From JBFJVZ01 sp041623895 (lineage in GTDB: Bacteria; Planctomycetota; Planctomycetia; Pirellulales; Pirellulaceae), in contig JBFJVZ010000143.1 in the NCBI GenBank assembly GCA_041623895.1, positions 1 to 16,034 on the forward strand: DNA of 16,034 nt. Direction: 5' to 3'. Shown here piece after piece: positions 14,097-16,034 of this stretch. Under the pieces are notes generated by a model. It was not told the origin of the DNA. It worked only from the letters and a program-made list of their open reading frames with translations, and did not search any database. The translations under genes and the position numbers were made by a program. The stretch's first letter is position 1, and the number at the start of each line of letters is the position of its first letter.

Positions 14097-15791
14097 ATGC
14101 CAATCGATTCCACCACGGTGAGCCTGCTGAATGAGATCTATGGCCATGCGCCGCCGGAACTTGTCAGTGCCATCGAGCGTTTGATCGACCAGGCGGCACC
14201 ACCGCGAAGTGAATCGATGTGGTCGCAGCGGGATGTGGTCTTGATTACCTACGCCGATCAAGTCAGCGATGCGGGCGTTTCACCGCTGCAGGCTCAGCAG
14301 CGATTCCTGCTGGATCACAACGTCGATGAATTCATCAATTGCGTTCACTTATTGCCGTTCTGTCCCTATTCCAGCGACGATGGTTTTTCGGTAATCGACT
14401 ACTTGGCGGTCGACGCCGCGGTGGGTGACTGGAATGATATTGCCGCCTTGGGCGACTCATTCGATTTGATGTTTGATCTGGTGTTGAACCACTGTTCGGC
14501 GGCGAGTCAGATGTTTCAGGGCTACCTGGCCGGCGATGCCGAGTTTGCCGATTTCTTCATCGATCAGGATCCGAGCGTGGACTTGTCCCAAGTCGTGCGT
14601 CCGCGCAGTCTTCCCTTGCTGACGCCTTTTCAGACTCCCAGTGGCATCAAAAACATCTGGACGACCTTTAGCGCCGACCAGGTGGATTTGAACTACGCCA
14701 ATCCGAAAGTCATGGCGCGGATGTTGGAGGTCTTAGTCGAATACGCCAAACGCGGTGCGCGAATCATTCGGCTCGATGCGATCGCTTATCTGTGGAAACA
14801 GGTCGGCAGCGGCTGCATTCATCTGCCGCAGACCCACGCTGTCGTTCGACTGATGCGGCGGGTGCTCGATCAAGCCGCTGCGGGAACATTGGTGCTGACC
14901 GAAACAAACGTGCCGCACGAAGAGAACATCAGCTATTTTGGTGACGGCAGAGACGAAGCCCACATGGTTTATCAATTCAGCCTGCCGCCGCTGCTGTTGG
15001 ACGCAATCCACAGCGGCCAGACGTCAGTGCTGAGAGATTGGCTGGCTGGTTTAACGCCGCCGTCTGAGCACACGACTTTCTTCAATTTTACCGCCTCTCA
15101 CGATGGCATTGGCGTCAGGCCGCTGGAGGGCATCGTACCGCCCGAGCGCGTTCAGCGATTAGCACAGATCGCTCGCGGCCATGGTGGACTGGTGAACACA
15201 CGCCGCAACGCCGATGGCAGCGATAGTCCTTATGAATTGAATATCACTTACGTGGATGCCGTTGCTGACCGAACAAAAGTGTCTGCGGCCGAGCATTCAC
15301 GCCGGTTTTTGGCGACGCAAGCAATCATGCTTTCCATGCAAGGCATGCCGGCGGTTTACTTTCACTCGCTGGTCGGTTCTCCGAACGATTTGGACGGCGT
15401 CGCCGCGTCCGGTCAAAATCGCCGTATTAATCGCCACAAGTACCGGAGCACGGAACTTAAGGCGGTTTTGTCATCACCCGATTCATTGCAACGCCGCATC
15501 TTCGATGGTTATCGAAAACTATTGTTGGTACGGAAGTCACAGCCGGCGTTTCATCCCGATGCCGCTCAGCGAGTGCTTGATTTGCCCGGTAACGGCGTGT
15601 TGGGTTTTGTTCGCGAAAGTTCCAGCGGACAGCGGTTGGCCGTGCTAGCGAATTTAGGTGACGAGCCATGCGTGATCGATTGCTCCGATCTGGAAGCGGA
15701 TCTGCGAAACGACATTCTGGCTCAGGAAACAATTTCATCCGGAGTGGCAATCCCGATGCGGCCGTTTCAGGTTCGCTGGTTGACCGCGTAG
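14097..15791 (+). CDS. GH13_18 sugar phosphorylase, probably glucosylglycerate phosphorylase
   Basis: This 564-residue alpha-amylase-superfamily enzyme has the sucrose-phosphorylase (GH13 subfamily 18) layout. H-L-L-P-F-C-P-Y-S-S-D-D-G-F-S-V-I-D-Y is at about 84-102. The nucleophile is D227 in R-L-D-A-I, the acid/base is E269 in L-T-E-T-N-V-P-H-E-E-N, and the transition-state stabiliser is D336 in A-S-H-D-G-I-G. The H-D-G-I-G-V-R-P-L-E-G segment resembles glucosylglycerate phosphorylases more than true sucrose phosphorylases; this substrate call is from memory of the subfamily. Such enzymes reversibly phosphorolyse glucosylglycerate to glucose-1-phosphate in the cytosol. All three catalytic acids are intact. 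The ATG at 14097 is 13 nt after the GT4 stop and fits family length. The ribosome-binding site is weak. Confidence 0.9.
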   Translation: MPIDSTTVSLLNEIYGHAPPELVSAIERLIDQAAPPRSESMWSQRDVVLITYADQVSDAGVSPLQAQQRFLLDHNVDEFINCVHLLPFCPYSSDDGFSVIDYLAVDAAVGDWNDIAALGDSFDLMFDLVLNHCSAASQMFQGYLAGDAEFADFFIDQDPSVDLSQVVRPRSLPLLTPFQTPSGIKNIWTTFSADQVDLNYANPKVMARMLEVLVEYAKRGARIIRLDAIAYLWKQVGSGCIHLPQTHAVVRLMRRVLDQAAAGTLVLTETNVPHEENISYFGDGRDEAHMVYQFSLPPLLLDAIHSGQTSVLRDWLAGLTPPSEHTTFFNFTASHDGIGVRPLEGIVPPERVQRLAQIARGHGGLVNTRRNADGSDSPYELNITYVDAVADRTKVSAAEHSRRFLATQAIMLSMQGMPAVYFHSLVGSPNDLDGVAASGQNRRINRHKYRSTELKAVLSSPDSLQRRIFDGYRKLLLVRKSQPAFHPDAAQRVLDLPGNGVLGFVRESSSGQRLAVLANLGDEPCVIDCSDLEADLRNDILAQETISSGVAIPMRPFQVRWLTA

Positions 15792-15902
15792 CAGATGATT
15801 GTAGAACAGTGGTTCAAACTGTCTTCGTCGGTCAGGACCAATCCTGGAACCTGCACGCGCCGGGACAAATTCTCGGTTACATTTTTATTCAGGAATCAAA
15901 CG

Positions 15903-16034
15903 ATGCAAACCAAAGATGCAATTCGCGCCACGATGGATCTTAGTTCGATGGTCTTCAAAGGCTACTTGAACGACCTGGACGATTCGCAGCTGTTGGCTCG
16001 GCCTGCAGAGGGCTGCAATCATTTGGCCTGGCAG
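15903..16034 (+). CDS. DinB-family protein, N-terminal part (runs off the window)
   Basis: Forty-four codons are visible before the window ends. The frame opens M-Q-T-K-D-A-I-R-A-T-M-D-L-S-S-M-V and continues Y-L-N-D-L-D-D-S-Q-L-L-A-R-P, then G-C-N-H-L-A-W-Q. This matches the first helices of DinB/DUF664-type four-helix proteins, where the histidine of N-H-x-A-W-Q is one of the metal-binding residues. AGGA (15891-15894) lies 8 nt before the ATG, a clear ribosome-binding site. The family binds divalent metal and some members are thiol-dependent transferases; the role of this one is unknown. It is separated from the phosphorylase by 111 bases and may be a separate transcript. Confidence 0.72.
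   Translation, partial: MQTKDAIRATMDLSSMVFKGYLNDLDDSQLLARPAEGCNHLAWQ

Noticed and set aside
1..16034. CRISPR arrays, integrase or attachment sites near selC
   Set aside because: No spaced direct repeats, no integrase gene and no duplicated tRNA 3' end were seen, although tRNA-Sec genes are common integration sites.

Overview
The window looks like a chromosomal segment of a planctomycete (Pirellula/Rhodopirellula-like). This is an inference from content: a bacterial tetrahydromethanopterin formyltransferase, exported NIPSNAP and DUF3179 proteins, a DinB-family protein, and palindromic intergenic repeats. No rRNA or other phylogenetic marker is present. Coding density is high and no phage or transposase gene was seen.

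Positions 1-9873 are dominated by a compact selenocysteine (Sec) locus. After the divergent ftr/fhcD gene (minus strand, 6-893) comes an overlapping plus-strand operon: selB (1116-3041), selA (TTG start, 3028-4413) and a fused NADH-dehydrogenase-like/SelD protein (4406-6550). It is followed by an exported tandem-NIPSNAP protein (6775-7536) and the remains of an exported alpha/beta hydrolase (7552-7903). The hydrolase has lost its middle and has a frameshift. On the minus strand, facing these genes, lies a two-gene selenoprotein operon. It encodes an exported peroxiredoxin/redoxin-like protein with a U-P-F-C motif (9031-9570) and an exported double-DUF3179 protein with a U-H-L-C motif (8087-9034), coupled by an ATGA overlap. 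Each has an in-frame TGA followed by a hairpin whose apical GU lies at nucleotides 25-26 counted from the U of UGA, which fits a bacterial SECIS element. The selC tRNA-Sec (anticodon UCA, long variable arm, 9780-9873) is divergent from this operon.

Together these genes can supply selenophosphate (SelD), make Sec-tRNA (SelA plus selC), deliver it (SelB), and use it in at least two exported U-x-x-C redox proteins, all within about 9 kb. Seryl-tRNA synthetase would come from elsewhere. The DUF3179 selenoprotein and its pairing with a Sec redoxin are the most interesting part of the window. Conventional gene callers would split both genes at the TGA.

Positions 9906-15791 hold a second functional block on the plus strand: a GT-B glycosyltransferase, a HAD-superfamily protein overlapping it, a 478-base repeat-bearing gap, a second GT4-like glycosyltransferase, and a GH13_18 sugar phosphorylase that most resembles glucosylglycerate phosphorylase. 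The set suggests metabolism of a glycosyl-glycerate type compatible solute; this is inference. A partial DinB-family gene runs off the right edge.

Intergenic regions hold several palindromic elements: an inverted pair at 913-995, a long hairpin at 6675-6731, and a MITE-like stretch at 12430-12703.
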